DNA of 64,000 nt. Source: DTU019 sp050949825 (GTDB lineage Bacteria; Bacillota; Syntrophomonadia; Syntrophomonadales; Syntrophomonadaceae). A program made the position numbers and the translations under genes. The stretch lies in NCBI GenBank assembly GCA_050949825.1, contig JBMNGL010000013.1, positions 1 through 64,000 of the forward strand, in the 5' to 3' direction. Positions 26,030 to 35,800 of this stretch are shown in pieces; positions within the stretch are counted from its first letter, which is position 1; each line of letters begins with the position of its first letter. Below the pieces are notes generated by a model. It had not been told where the DNA came from. It searched no databases and saw only the letters and a program-made list of their open reading frames with translations.

Positions 26030-27091
26030 ATGACTTATCATCGTAATTATAATAACCCATTAGCTATCTGGACCGCCTTTGGAGGCCGGGGGAGCGTTAC
26101 TGTGGCTACTCCAACTCTCAATTGGAGTAAGAAATACTATAGCGACTTCGGCTATACCCAGTATGGCAGTGAAACCCAAATTGATGTATATGACAACGGA
26201 TCTGCTCAAATCGCGGTGTATTATGCCAAAACCCCCTATATGTCCTACTACAACCAAAGTACTAAACAGTGGACAGTAGTTAGTGTACCATGGTGGAGCT
26301 ACGGACAGCCTTATATCCTCTGGGCAGGAGAAGGGGTCTTTTTAGCTTGCATTGTGGGTCTAGCTAATATCATCGCCTCCTTTGACGGGATAACTTGGTA
26401 TAATGCCGGTTATTGTCAAGGTGCCAAGAACGATATGACCTGCGGTGCCTACGACCCTGCAACTAGCTGCGGGGTAGTATCTTGGTGGTACTATCAGTCT
26501 CCCCTTTACTATAGCTACGATTCTTTGAAGGAACGTACCGCCTGGACACTGGTCGGGGCTGACGGAACATCAGTCCCGGTTTTCAGGTACCTGACTATGC
26601 ATAAAGGAAACTTTGTGGGAATCGTTAGCAGCAGCAAAGCTATCGCCAAGGCCAGTTCAAGCAGTCCCGGCAGCTGGTCTACTACCATTGCCGCAGATTT
26701 GAATGAAACCAATTATATGAACATCCGTTCAATTAATGGGAAGCTCTTTGTCATGAAGTGGAATTATATCAATAGTATCTACCATGTAAAATTATGTGTT
26801 TTAAACGACAGTGCTACGGAGCTGACAGAGACTAATCTATATAATGTGGGGGGCTTAGCTGATAACAATATCCCCAATCCCAACAACATCATCTGGATGG
26901 CAGACTGGGGTAAATATGCCCTCTTTGCAGAAGAGATGCTCTATGTTTCAGACGATGGCCTAACCTGGGAAGGGGTAGAACAGCCAGGGCTTAGTGTTAG
27001 CCAGTACGACAATTTTGAAGGTGCTATTTATGTGCCGGGAGATGGCTTCTATATAAAGGCCACCGGCTATGTCTACTACGCTCCCTATTAA
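26030..27091 (+). CDS. Tail fibre or receptor-binding-like protein
   Basis: A 353-aa aromatic-rich protein at the end of the tail module, behind AAGGGGGTTG. It holds several propeller-like units with Trp/Tyr motifs (IIASFDGITWYNAG, YYSYDSLKERTAWTLVG, MLYVSDDGLTWEGVE), similar to BNR/sialidase-like blades. There is no visible enzyme site. The position before holin and amidase makes receptor binding the likely role. Inference from context and repeats only. Confidence 0.65.
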   Translation: MTYHRNYNNPLAIWTAFGGRGSVTVATPTLNWSKKYYSDFGYTQYGSETQIDVYDNGSAQIAVYYAKTPYMSYYNQSTKQWTVVSVPWWSYGQPYILWAGEGVFLACIVGLANIIASFDGITWYNAGYCQGAKNDMTCGAYDPATSCGVVSWWYYQSPLYYSYDSLKERTAWTLVGADGTSVPVFRYLTMHKGNFVGIVSSSKAIAKASSSSPGSWSTTIAADLNETNYMNIRSINGKLFVMKWNYINSIYHVKLCVLNDSATELTETNLYNVGGLADNNIPNPNNIIWMADWGKYALFAEEMLYVSDDGLTWEGVEQPGLSVSQYDNFEGAIYVPGDGFYIKATGYVYYAPY

Positions 27092-27118
27092 AGACGCCTT
27101 AATACTAGGGAGAAGAAT

Positions 27119-27151
27119 TACGCCTTAAGAGATTAGGGCGTTTTTTTTATA
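27119..27151 (+). terminator. Terminator between tail and lysis genes
   Basis: TACGCCTTAA pairs with TTAGGGCGT, followed by TTTTTTTT. ATATGC and the holin ribosome site follow. Confidence 0.7.
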
Positions 27152-27173
27152 TGCAGAAAGCGAGGTAATGAAC

Positions 27174-27590
27174 ATGAAAGAAATATGGACCTACATACAA
27201 ATCGCCATTACCGCCATCGGTGGCTGGCTGGGCTGGTTTTTAGGCGGCCTTGATGGCTTCTTATATGCTCTGGTAGCCTTTGTGGTTCTAGATTATATTA
27301 CCGGGGTGATGTTGGCATTCCTGGAAAAAAGGCTATCCAGTGATATAGGTGCTCGGGGGATCTTTAAAAAAGTGATGATCTTTTGCCTGGTGGGCGTGGC
27401 CCATATTATTGATAGCAATATTATCGGAGAGGGCAGTGTAATTCGCACAGCAGTAATTTGCTTTTATTTATCTAATGAAGGCATCAGTATCATCGAAAAT
27501 GCTACTCAGATGGGACTGCCGGTTCCTGAAAAGCTTAAAGATATCCTGGCACAGCTAAAGGATGGAGGGGATAAGGATGAAACCAAGTAA
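27174..27590 (+). CDS. Holin of the TcdE/Cph1 family
   Basis: A 138-aa membrane protein of the phage_holin_4 group. Three hydrophobic segments are visible: near residues 7-30 (AITAIGGWLGWFLGG), 31-55 (FLYALVAFVVLDYITGVML) and 65-85. The ARGIFKKVMIFCLVGVAHII stretch and the NEGISIIENATQMGLPVPEKL end are family marks. The ATG at 27174 fits the GCGAGGT site better than the ATG at 27168. It opens the membrane for the amidase, which overlaps it by 14 bases. Confidence 0.9.
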   Translation: MKEIWTYIQIAITAIGGWLGWFLGGLDGFLYALVAFVVLDYITGVMLAFLEKRLSSDIGARGIFKKVMIFCLVGVAHIIDSNIIGEGSVIRTAVICFYLSNEGISIIENATQMGLPVPEKLKDILAQLKDGGDKDETK

Positions 27591-28560
27591 TCTTAAGACC
27601 AAATACATGACCAGAAATGACTGCTACACTGCTGGCAGGAAGATCACACCAAAAGGAATCATGGTTCACTCCACCGCAACTCCGGGTGTGATGGCGGCGG
27701 ATTGGTTTAGCCGGTGGAATAAATCCTATAAGGTGGGGGAGATAAACCATCAGGCTTGTGTTCATGCTTTCGTAGATGATAAGGAAATCTGGCAGCACCT
27801 GCCCTGGAACCATCGGGGCTGGCATGCCGGGGGTAAAGCCAACGATACTCATATCGGAATAGAGCTTTGTGAACCGGGTGGGTTTTCTTATTCTGGCTCT
27901 ACCATGGTAGGCTATGATGTAAAAAAGAATGAAGCTTATTTTCGTGCTGCTTGGAAGAATGCAGTGGACCTATGTATCTTTCTTTGCAAACAATATGGTC
28001 TGACGGAGAAGGATATCCTCGGCCATGCTGAAGGCCATAGACAAGGTATTGCTAGCAATCATGCAGATCCTTTGCACTGGTACCCAAAACATGGGGAGAG
28101 TATGGACACCTTCCGAGCGGCAGTAAAAGCGGCACTTAATAAAACCGAGAATGAGAACAGTTTTAGACTTGCTGTAGGAGATGTAGTGGAAATTAGAGCT
28201 TCGGCAACTAGGTATTTTCCCAGTGGACCATTAATACCTCCTTGGGTTAAAGATACCTATCATGAAGTAACGCAAATAACAGCCAGCGGGAAAGAAGTTT
28301 ACAAAGGCGGTAAACACAGTGTACTCCTGGGGAATAAAGTTCATAAACTAACAGGCAATGTGTCTGCAGGCATAATGACTTGGGTGGATATCGATGAGCT
28401 TAATTTAATATCTTCCAAAGTAAAGGAAGGAGAACAGCTTGCCCGGGCGGAAAAATTCTACCGAGTACAGGTAGGCGCTTTTAGCAAACAAGAAAATGCT
28501 GAAAAGCTGATGAAAGAACTGGCCCGGGCAGGGTTCAATGCCTATGTGAAATATGAATAA
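27577..28560 (+). CDS. N-acetylmuramoyl-L-alanine amidase (endolysin)
   Basis: A 327-aa endolysin. Residues 20-180 form an amidase_2 zinc domain: GIMVHSTATPG with the first His, INHQACVHAFVD, HIGIELCEPGG and ILGHAEGHRQGIASNHADP with the later zinc ligands. Residues 200-280 resemble an SH3-like module (VGDVVEIRASATRYFPSG). The C-terminal 40 residues are a SPOR-like repeat (FYRVQVGAFSKQENAEKL). It cuts the bond between glycan and peptide for lysis. The last 110 bases are duplicated at 29049-29157. Confidence 0.93.
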   Translation: MKPSNLKTKYMTRNDCYTAGRKITPKGIMVHSTATPGVMAADWFSRWNKSYKVGEINHQACVHAFVDDKEIWQHLPWNHRGWHAGGKANDTHIGIELCEPGGFSYSGSTMVGYDVKKNEAYFRAAWKNAVDLCIFLCKQYGLTEKDILGHAEGHRQGIASNHADPLHWYPKHGESMDTFRAAVKAALNKTENENSFRLAVGDVVEIRASATRYFPSGPLIPPWVKDTYHEVTQITASGKEVYKGGKHSVLLGNKVHKLTGNVSAGIMTWVDIDELNLISSKVKEGEQLARAEKFYRVQVGAFSKQENAEKLMKELARAGFNAYVKYE

Positions 28561-28572
28561 CTTCTCGATTTA

Positions 28573-28592
28573 TGTTATCATTTATGATAACA
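28573..28592 (+). promoter_or_regulatory. Operator-like palindrome before the HigA-like gene
   Basis: TGTTATCA and TGATAACA form a perfect 8-base inverted repeat around TTTA, about 40 bases before the regulator start. HigA-type antitoxins bind such sites in their own promoters. Confidence 0.65.
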
Positions 28593-28634
28593 CAAATGCG
28601 GAACACGGCATATACTTGGATTGGGGGTGTAAGG

Positions 28635-28919
28635 ATGAGTGAAGCAGGAGTAAAGTTTTCGGAAGTGAAGGAGCTTTTAATGAAAGATGAAGAGTTCAAA
28701 GTAGAGTATGAAAAGCTAAAACCGCGTTATGATGTCATTTCACAAATTATTGAAGCAAGAACAAGCCAAAACATTACCCAAGAGGAACTGGCACTTCGGG
28801 TTGGAACTAAAAAATCCAACATCAGTCGCTTGGAAAGCGGAACTTACAATCCATCTCTTGATTTTCTGGCTAAAGTAGCCCGTTGTCTTGGAAAAGAGGT
28901 ACAGGTAACCTTAAAATAA
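28635..28919 (+). CDS. HigA-like XRE antitoxin/regulator
   Basis: A 94-aa protein. The N-terminal helical part (SEVKELLMKDEEFKVEYEKL) followed by an XRE helix-turn-helix (NITQEELALRVGTKKSNISR, then LESGTYNPSLDFLAKVARCL) is the HigA-2/RelB-associated type. In such loci a HigB/RelE toxin gene normally precedes; here it is absent. Its own promoter and operator lie directly upstream, so it looks like an independent moron behind the lysis genes. ATG at 28635 behind GGGGGTG. Confidence 0.82.
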   Translation: MSEAGVKFSEVKELLMKDEEFKVEYEKLKPRYDVISQIIEARTSQNITQEELALRVGTKKSNISRLESGTYNPSLDFLAKVARCLGKEVQVTLK

Positions 28920-28939
28920 CGTTTTGAGGGAAGTTATTT

Positions 28940-29048
28940 ATAAAATAATAGTACTACGGATGATGAAGGCACTGAGAAATCAGCGCCTTTTTCTTTTTCA
29001 GTAAGATTGTGGATCCAGTCTCAGTTCCGCTGGATAAACCGGTTCAGC
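28940..29048 (+). terminator. Terminator and short unexplained stretch
   Basis: AAGGCACTGAG and CAGCGCCTT (about 28966-28992) pair before TTTTTC. The bases after it (29,010-29,048) read like the linker of an amidase (DPVSVPLDKPVQ) but out of frame with the repeat that follows. Confidence 0.5.
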
Positions 29049-29157
29049 AAAATTCTACCGAGTACAGGTAGGCGCTTTTGGCAATCGAGAAAATGCTGAA
29101 AAGCTGATGAAAGAACTGGCCCGGGCAGGGTTCAATGCCTATGTGAAATATGAATAA
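29049..29157 (+). pseudogene. Duplicated SPOR-like end of the amidase gene
   Basis: About 109 bases repeat the 3' end of the amidase gene (28452-28560) almost exactly; the main changes turn FSKQE into FGNRE. A stop lies just upstream in frame and there is no start, so it is not a gene. It encloses, with the true copy, the HigA-like gene and its promoter. Confidence 0.85.
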
Positions 29158-29168
29158 AGGGGCTCCGA

Positions 29169-29208
29169 GAGAGTTGGTGTGTTAAGCACATCAGCTCTTT
29201 TTTTTATC
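29169..29208 (+). terminator. Terminator after the lysis region
   Basis: AGAGTTGGTGTG pairs with CACATCAGCTCT around TTAAG, followed by TTTTTTTT. Confidence 0.75.
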
Positions 29209-29386
29209 CCTTTTTAGATCGGAAATGACTTGATAAATACTCGACTTAGAGGGAATATGTGACATGCGAAAAGCCTTAAAAGCCCCTATTTCAAAGGGTT
29301 TTGGGGCGATATATATTTTTCCGCTTTTAAGTTAAATGGCTACTAACCATGATACGAAAAGCGGGATAAAGAAAGGAGGAAACTAA

Positions 29387-31007
29387 GTGAGTAATGCGTT
29401 GTTGGATGCTGTAGCTACAAAAAATATTAATCCCGGTTTAGATCAAATGGTGAGTGTGGTTCCAATTTCGGATAAGAATAATTTTGATCAGGCCCCTCGA
29501 AAGCCTAGAGTTGCCTCTTATTGTAGAGTGAGTACCGAAGAAGAGATACAGCTGGGTTCATTGGAAAATCAAATTATCCACTATACGAACCATATCAGAT
29601 CAAATAAAGAGTGGCAGTTTGTAGGGGTATTCTCAGACAGAGGCAAATCAGGGACTAAAACTGGAAGCCGTACCGGGTTTAATAGAATGATCCGTAGAGC
29701 CATGGCCGGCGAAATCGATATTATTCTGTGCAAATCTATTTCACGGTTTGCGAGAAATGTACTGGACACTCTAAACATTGTAAAATCACTAAGCGAAAAA
29801 GGCGTGACAGTAATATTCGAAAAAGAAGCGATAAATACTTCGAAAATGTCCAGTTCAATATTGTTGACTGTACTCGCCTTATTTGCGGAGGAAGAGAGTC
29901 GGAACATCTCTGAAAACATTGAATGGTCATTAACAAAGCGATTTGAGAATGGAGAAGTAAGAGCTGTAAAGATACTTGGGTATGATTTCAATAAGGATAA
30001 AGAATGGATAGTAGTAGAAAGTGAAGCCGGAATTGTAAGAGAAGCTTATAGGTTGTTTCTCGAAGGCAAAAGCATGTCGGAAATTGCCGAGATATTCATT
30101 GAAAGGGGTTACAGAAAAAAGAATGGAAGAATTGATTGGGACGGAAGCGGTGTTAGGGGACTTCTAACTAATGAACGCTATACCGGTGATGTGCTTAGCA
30201 GAAAGACCTGCACTCTAGATTTTAGAAGCCATAAATCTGTAGTAAATGATGGTCACAAGCCCCAGTATTATATTGAAAATCATCATGAAGGAATTATATC
30301 AAAGGAAGATTTCCAACGGGTTCAAGATATTCTTTCTCAAAGTGTGTCTACTGCAAAAGGAATTAGGAAAAAAACATATCCCTTATCCAAAAGATTAAAA
30401 TGCACTAATTGTGGGGCTAATTTTCATCGGCAGGAGAATCCAAATGGGAAGGTTGATTGGATATGTAGCACCAGCAAGAAAAGCAAGAAATTATGCAAGA
30501 TGGAGCCAATCACTCAGGAACAAATTGAAAAATTGCTAATCGAAGGCTTTTATAAAAGATATGGAATTAATGCTGCTACCGATGGCGGAGAACTAAAAAG
30601 GCGGCTAATGAAAGAGCTGATGAATGCTGAAGCGGCCCGGGACAGGGAACAAAACCTTCTAAGGGTAAAGCTAGAGAAAGTATCTAATAAAAGAAAACAA
30701 GGCTGTAATAGACGGTTTAAATATAGAGCCGATAAAAGAAAAGAGAATTGCTTTAGAAAAGCAAATTGCTGAAAGAGCCACTGATTGGGAGCTATTTGAT
30801 AGGGATGAAGCCTTCCGAAGAAAGGCACTGGGTAAACTGAAAGACCTACAAGGGTCGGTACAATCAATAAATAGAATATTGGATATATCTTTTATGAGAG
30901 CCTGGGTGATTCGAATTAAAATCGAGTCACCTTATTTATTTACCGTAAAGTGGATTGATGGAAGCAAAACGGTAGCGGGGCAGTTCAGAAGGAGGTATAT
31001 GTTATGA
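29387..31007 (+). pseudogene. Large serine recombinase 1, frameshifted
   Basis: Serine integrase-type recombinase with a GTG start behind AAAGGAGGAAAC. The resolvase domain shows SYCRVSTEEE with the catalytic Ser near residue 48 and SISRFARNVLDTL. The recombinase domain (GYRKKNGRIDWDGSGVRGLL) and a zinc ribbon (LKCTNCGANFHR...WICSTSKKSKKLC) follow. The frame breaks at AAAA (30688-30691): with one A fewer, VSNK continues into ENKAVIDGLN and on to a TGA at 31005-31007, overlapping the next start as ATGA. The intact gene would encode about 539 aa. Sequencing error or decay cannot be separated here. Confidence 0.88.
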
Positions 31008-32725
31008 GAATGAATACTCCAGCTGTTGTAAATCCCCGGGTTCGAGTTATTCCTGCAAAGGTTGAAACAAACAGCGATGGAGGAAATCCAGAAGGGCAGA
31101 AAAAGAAGATTGCCGTTTATGCTCGTGTTTCTACATTTGAAGAGGAACAACAATCAAGCCAGGAGCTTCAAGAAAGCTACTTTAAAGAAATGATTGCCAA
31201 TAATGAAAACTGGGAATTGTATAAAGTCTATGCCGACCATGGAGTTACTGGAACAAATACAAAAAATAGAACCGCCTTTAATGAGATGATTGAAGATGCA
31301 AAGGAACAAAAATTCGATTTAATCATAACTAAATCAATTAGCCGGTTTGCTAGAAATACCCTTGATTGTTTGACCTATGTACGTATGCTAAAAGGCTTAA
31401 AAAAGCCCGTGGGCGTGATTTTTGACCGTGAACGAATTTCGTCTTTGGATAGTAGCTCCGAAATGCTACTTACAATAATTGCCAGTATTAGCGAAGAAGA
31501 GAGCAAAACCATTAGTGCCAATGTCTGCTGGGGCGTAACCAAAAGATTTTCTCAAGGTATCCCCCATATCCCCACAACTTATTTTCTAGGATATGACGAG
31601 GATGAAGAAGGCAATCTTATTATAAATGAAAAGGAAGCTAAAACGGTAAGACGGATTTATAGAGAACTTCTTGCCGGGAAAGGAACCGTGCTAATTGCAA
31701 AAGGATTGACCAAGGATAAAGTTAAAACCGCCAGGGGAAACACCAAATGGACCAGCGATTCGGTTCTTAAGCTGCTACGAAATGAGAAATATGCCGGGCA
31801 TGCCCTTTGCCAGAAGTCGGTCACCCTTGACCCCCTTACCCATAAACGGGTGAGAAATAAAAACCACAAACCTCAATACTTTATCAGGAATCATCATCCG
31901 CCTATTATTTCGGAAGAAGACTGGAATGAAGCTCAAAAAGAACTAGACCGGAGAAGTAAAATGCTCCACGACCCGGGTGGAAAATATCGAAGGGCTTATA
32001 GCGGCAGGTCACCTTTTTCTAATATGTTTTTTTGCGGAACATGTGGAATGCCAATAATCCGGAGAAGAATTACTTCAAGAAATAAAGAAAAAAAATATCA
32101 CTTTACTACTTGGCATTGCCGGGTAGCATCCCATAAATATAAAGCAGATTTCAAATGTAACGCCAAGTATATCTGGGAAGAGGTTATTGAGAGGGCGTAC
32201 AATGAAATGCTGCTTAAAATGTCCAAGGAAATTGACCAGATCCGTGCCGAAGGTGAGGAAGCCATAGAAGATGTAGATCTATCAGCAGATGAGACCAGAA
32301 GATTGAAAGAGCTGGATGAGATTATCAAACGGATTGGCAATCGAATAAGTGAGCTATCCATGAGGGAGAGCGTAACCAATGATCAAATTTATGATGCTAC
32401 CTTAAGGAATCTAATTTACGAGTCGCAGATATATCAGCAAGAATATGAGGCACTGCTTAAAAGCCAGGACGAAAGCAACTATATAAGAAAGAACCTGGAG
32501 ACGCTGATTAAACACCTACAAACCATAGAGGATTATGAAACCTTTAATGCCAACATCTTTAAAGAGATTGTAGAAAGCGGTATTTTTCATGAAGATTACG
32601 AAATAGAATTTATATTTAAATGCGGCATAAGAAGAAAAGCCTACGGATGGAGAAGAGGGAAAAACCCGGTGGAACCAATGGAATCAGGCATTGAGCAAGA
32701 AATAGACTATAAAAACAGCCTGTAA
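31004..32725 (+). CDS. Large serine recombinase 2
   Basis: A 573-aa recombinase, complete. Catalytic Ser lies in VYARVSTFEE near residue 42; SISRFARNTLDCL carries the conserved Arg pair. The recombinase domain contains TARGNTKWTSDSVLKLLRN, and the zinc ribbon is MFFCGTCGMPIIRR...WHCR...FKCNAKY. A coiled coil follows (about residues 400-520). Its ATG overlaps the stop of recombinase 1 (after frame repair), so the genes are translationally coupled. Multi-recombinase operons of this kind mark Clostridia elements in which several integrases act together in excision or insertion. Confidence 0.93.
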   Translation: MRMNTPAVVNPRVRVIPAKVETNSDGGNPEGQKKKIAVYARVSTFEEEQQSSQELQESYFKEMIANNENWELYKVYADHGVTGTNTKNRTAFNEMIEDAKEQKFDLIITKSISRFARNTLDCLTYVRMLKGLKKPVGVIFDRERISSLDSSSEMLLTIIASISEEESKTISANVCWGVTKRFSQGIPHIPTTYFLGYDEDEEGNLIINEKEAKTVRRIYRELLAGKGTVLIAKGLTKDKVKTARGNTKWTSDSVLKLLRNEKYAGHALCQKSVTLDPLTHKRVRNKNHKPQYFIRNHHPPIISEEDWNEAQKELDRRSKMLHDPGGKYRRAYSGRSPFSNMFFCGTCGMPIIRRRITSRNKEKKYHFTTWHCRVASHKYKADFKCNAKYIWEEVIERAYNEMLLKMSKEIDQIRAEGEEAIEDVDLSADETRRLKELDEIIKRIGNRISELSMRESVTNDQIYDATLRNLIYESQIYQQEYEALLKSQDESNYIRKNLETLIKHLQTIEDYETFNANIFKEIVESGIFHEDYEIEFIFKCGIRRKAYGWRRGKNPVEPMESGIEQEIDYKNSL

Positions 32726-32871
32726 CCCTGGTAGCCTTAAATAGCTAAAATATTTAAAGCCTATATAAACAAGAAAACTCCGTAAACCTATAAAGATTGT
32801 ACTTGCAATAGTTTGATATGGATGCAAACATACGAACAAATGCAATCGTTGATAGGTGGGGAGTTTTTTTT

Positions 32872-35800
32872 ATGGATGAAAAAAATAAGGCCATGTGGGT
32901 ACACACCCTGTGGGATCCACTTGAAAAAATAGACCAGAGTCCACTTCATAGTAAAAAAGACGGTATTAAGGTCGCGGCCTATTGCAGGGTGAGCTTAGAC
33001 TCGCTTAATATATCAGAATCACTGGAGAGCCAGGTTAGTCACTATACCCATTTTATCGGCAGAAAAAAGAATTGGAAGTTCGTCGGCATCTATTTTGATA
33101 ATCTAGTTTCAGGCAGAAAGGCATCACTAAGACAAGGCTTCACACGGATGCTCAGGCACTGCGATGAAGGGAAGATAGACCTTATACTAGTCAAAAATGT
33201 ATCCAGGTTCTCCAGAAATGCAAAAGAGCTTATTGAGATTGTTGAACGGCTAAAAGAAATTAACGTAACGGTCTATTTCGAAATGGAAAATATCGAGAGC
33301 ACTAGAAGTGATACTACCTATCTTCTAAATATATTTGCTAGCATCGCCCAGGCCGAGATAGAAGCGATATCTTACAATATAAAATGGAGCTATGAGAAAA
33401 GGACACTTGAAGGTAAAGCTGATATTGGAGATATGTATGGATATGATAAAGCCGAAGTAAATGGTGAAACAATAATTAAGATTAATGAAGAAGCTGCTCA
33501 AATTGTAAGAGAGATTTTTGTGATGTACCTCAACGGGTATAGTTCTTATAAGATAGCTGGAGAACTAAGTAGAAGAAATATTAAGACTAAACAGGGAAAA
33601 AAGCTTTGGAATTCAAGCACCATTACAGGCATTTTATCAAATATTTCATATACAGGAGATATATTGGTTAGAAAAACAATTCAAGATATGCTGACAAACA
33701 AAATACGATCAGCCAAAGGTATAGAAGATCAGTATTTTATTGAAAATCATCATCCAGCAATTATAAGTAAAGAAGTATTTGAACAAGTACAAGAAGAGAT
33801 AAAGAAAAATGGAAAACCTAGTTCCCCTTATACTCGTAGATATAATCCGTTACTTAAACGCGTTCATTGTGGGAATTGTGGCTATAAATTTAACAGAAAT
33901 AAAAATAGGGGTAAAGATTATTTTAAGTGTGTTAGTAAAATGACCAATAAGAGCCTTTGTGTAAGTCCTGTGATTAAAGAAGATGACATAATAAAAATAA
34001 TGCTTGGAGGATTCAAAGAACGGTTTGATATAGAAAATCCGAAAATCATAAAGATGCTGCAAAGATTTTTAATCAGAATAAATCAAAATGATCATTTTGA
34101 ATTCCACCGCCTCAAAGCTTTGAACCAGATTCAATTAGCAAAAAGCTTGCGAGGCGTTGAATACACAGATGAAGATATCGAGCAAATGGAAGAAAGTTAT
34201 AAGGAATTTGAAAAAGAACTAGTAAAAATAGAAGATGATAGGAAGTTCCGATTAGAAGCAATTAAATGGTTGGATACTGTAGAAAATTTTGAAGCCTTCG
34301 AAAACCAAGCCACAATTGAATATATGCGTGGCTGGATAAAAGAAATTACCATATATTCATTAAACGATTATAAAATCCACTGGATTGATGGAAAAAACAC
34401 AGAGATCGGAAGTTGTATATCAATTAAACCAGAACTTGAAGAGCCTTTGGTAGATGAGAATTTAATAGAATTACAGATCAAAGGTTCTTTTGAAGAAAAT
34501 AAAATCACCTTAGAGAAAGGAGGTGATATACAGAGTAAGGAGGGAGTTATGGTGCAAGCTGCAAAAAGGTTAAAGTCTGAAAAGCTAAAGTCTGAAAAAA
34601 AGTCTGATTTAATGTTTTTAAATATAAAAAAGCAAATAAGCAATTCTGTAGTAATGCAAACTACTGTGCCTATACCTAGTAAGAAAAAACTGAAAGTAGC
34701 AGCTTATATTCGAGTTTCCACAGAAAGCGACCAACAGGAAATAAGTTTAAAGACGCAATATACGTATTTTTTGTACTACATTTTGCGGGATCCTCAGTAT
34801 ATTCTGGTTGATATCTATATAGATGATGGAAAGAGTGGGCTGACTACAAAAGGAAGGACAGAATTTAATCGCTTAATAGACGATTGCGTCGATAGTAAAG
34901 TGAATTTAATCATCACAAAATCCTTATCTAGATTTGCTAGGAATACAGTAGATACTCTCAAATGTTTAAATCTTCTAAAAAATCTAGATCCTCCGGTAAA
35001 TGTGTGGTTTCAGAAAGAAAATCTTTATTCTTTAGATGAAAAAAGCGATCTATTAATAAAACTACTTTCAGTTATTGGGCAGGAAGAAAGTTTGAATATG
35101 GGCGAGTCTATTGCTTGGGCGAAAAGGAGTTTAGCTCAAAGAGGAATAGTTAATCCCGGGCGATTAGCTTACGGCTATTATTACGGGGAAAATAAAGAAT
35201 GGTTAATAAATAAAGAGGAAGAAAAAGTTGTAAAAAGAATTTACAAAGAATATCAAGAAGGAAAGAAAATTCAAAAAATAGCCAAGGGTCTTGAGAGTGA
35301 ATCAATCCCATCTCCAAGTGGACGAAAAAATTGGGATCCAAATACAATTAAGGATATATTAATTTCAGAGACTTACAGAGGCAACTATGTTTTTCAAAAA
35401 TTTTATAATTCGTCAGGTTTAATAAAGAAAAAAACAAAAAACCAAGGTGAATTACCAATGTATTTTATTGAAAATCATCATCAACCTATAATTGATAGTG
35501 AAGAATGGGAAAATATTCAAGAAATAATGAAAATTAGAGATAAGGAGAGGCAAGATAAAATAGAAAAATATCTACCAGATACTAAAAAGAATGAAGCGTT
35601 TTCTAAAAAACTATACTGTGAAAAATGCCATAGTTATTTAGGATATATAAGACAGGTAGATAGGGGAAAAAATAATAAGGGAAATAGGCATTGGAGATGT
35701 TATAGTGCAAGAAAAGGTAAAGGTTGTGATTCTATACATTTAAAACAGGAGTATATAGAGGAAAACTTTTCTCAATGCTTAATGGACATAAGGCATAATG

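Noticed and set aside
28573..28592. Palindrome as recombinase att site
   Set aside because: Its place just before the HigA-like start and its symmetric form fit an operator better; it lies far from the recombinase operon.
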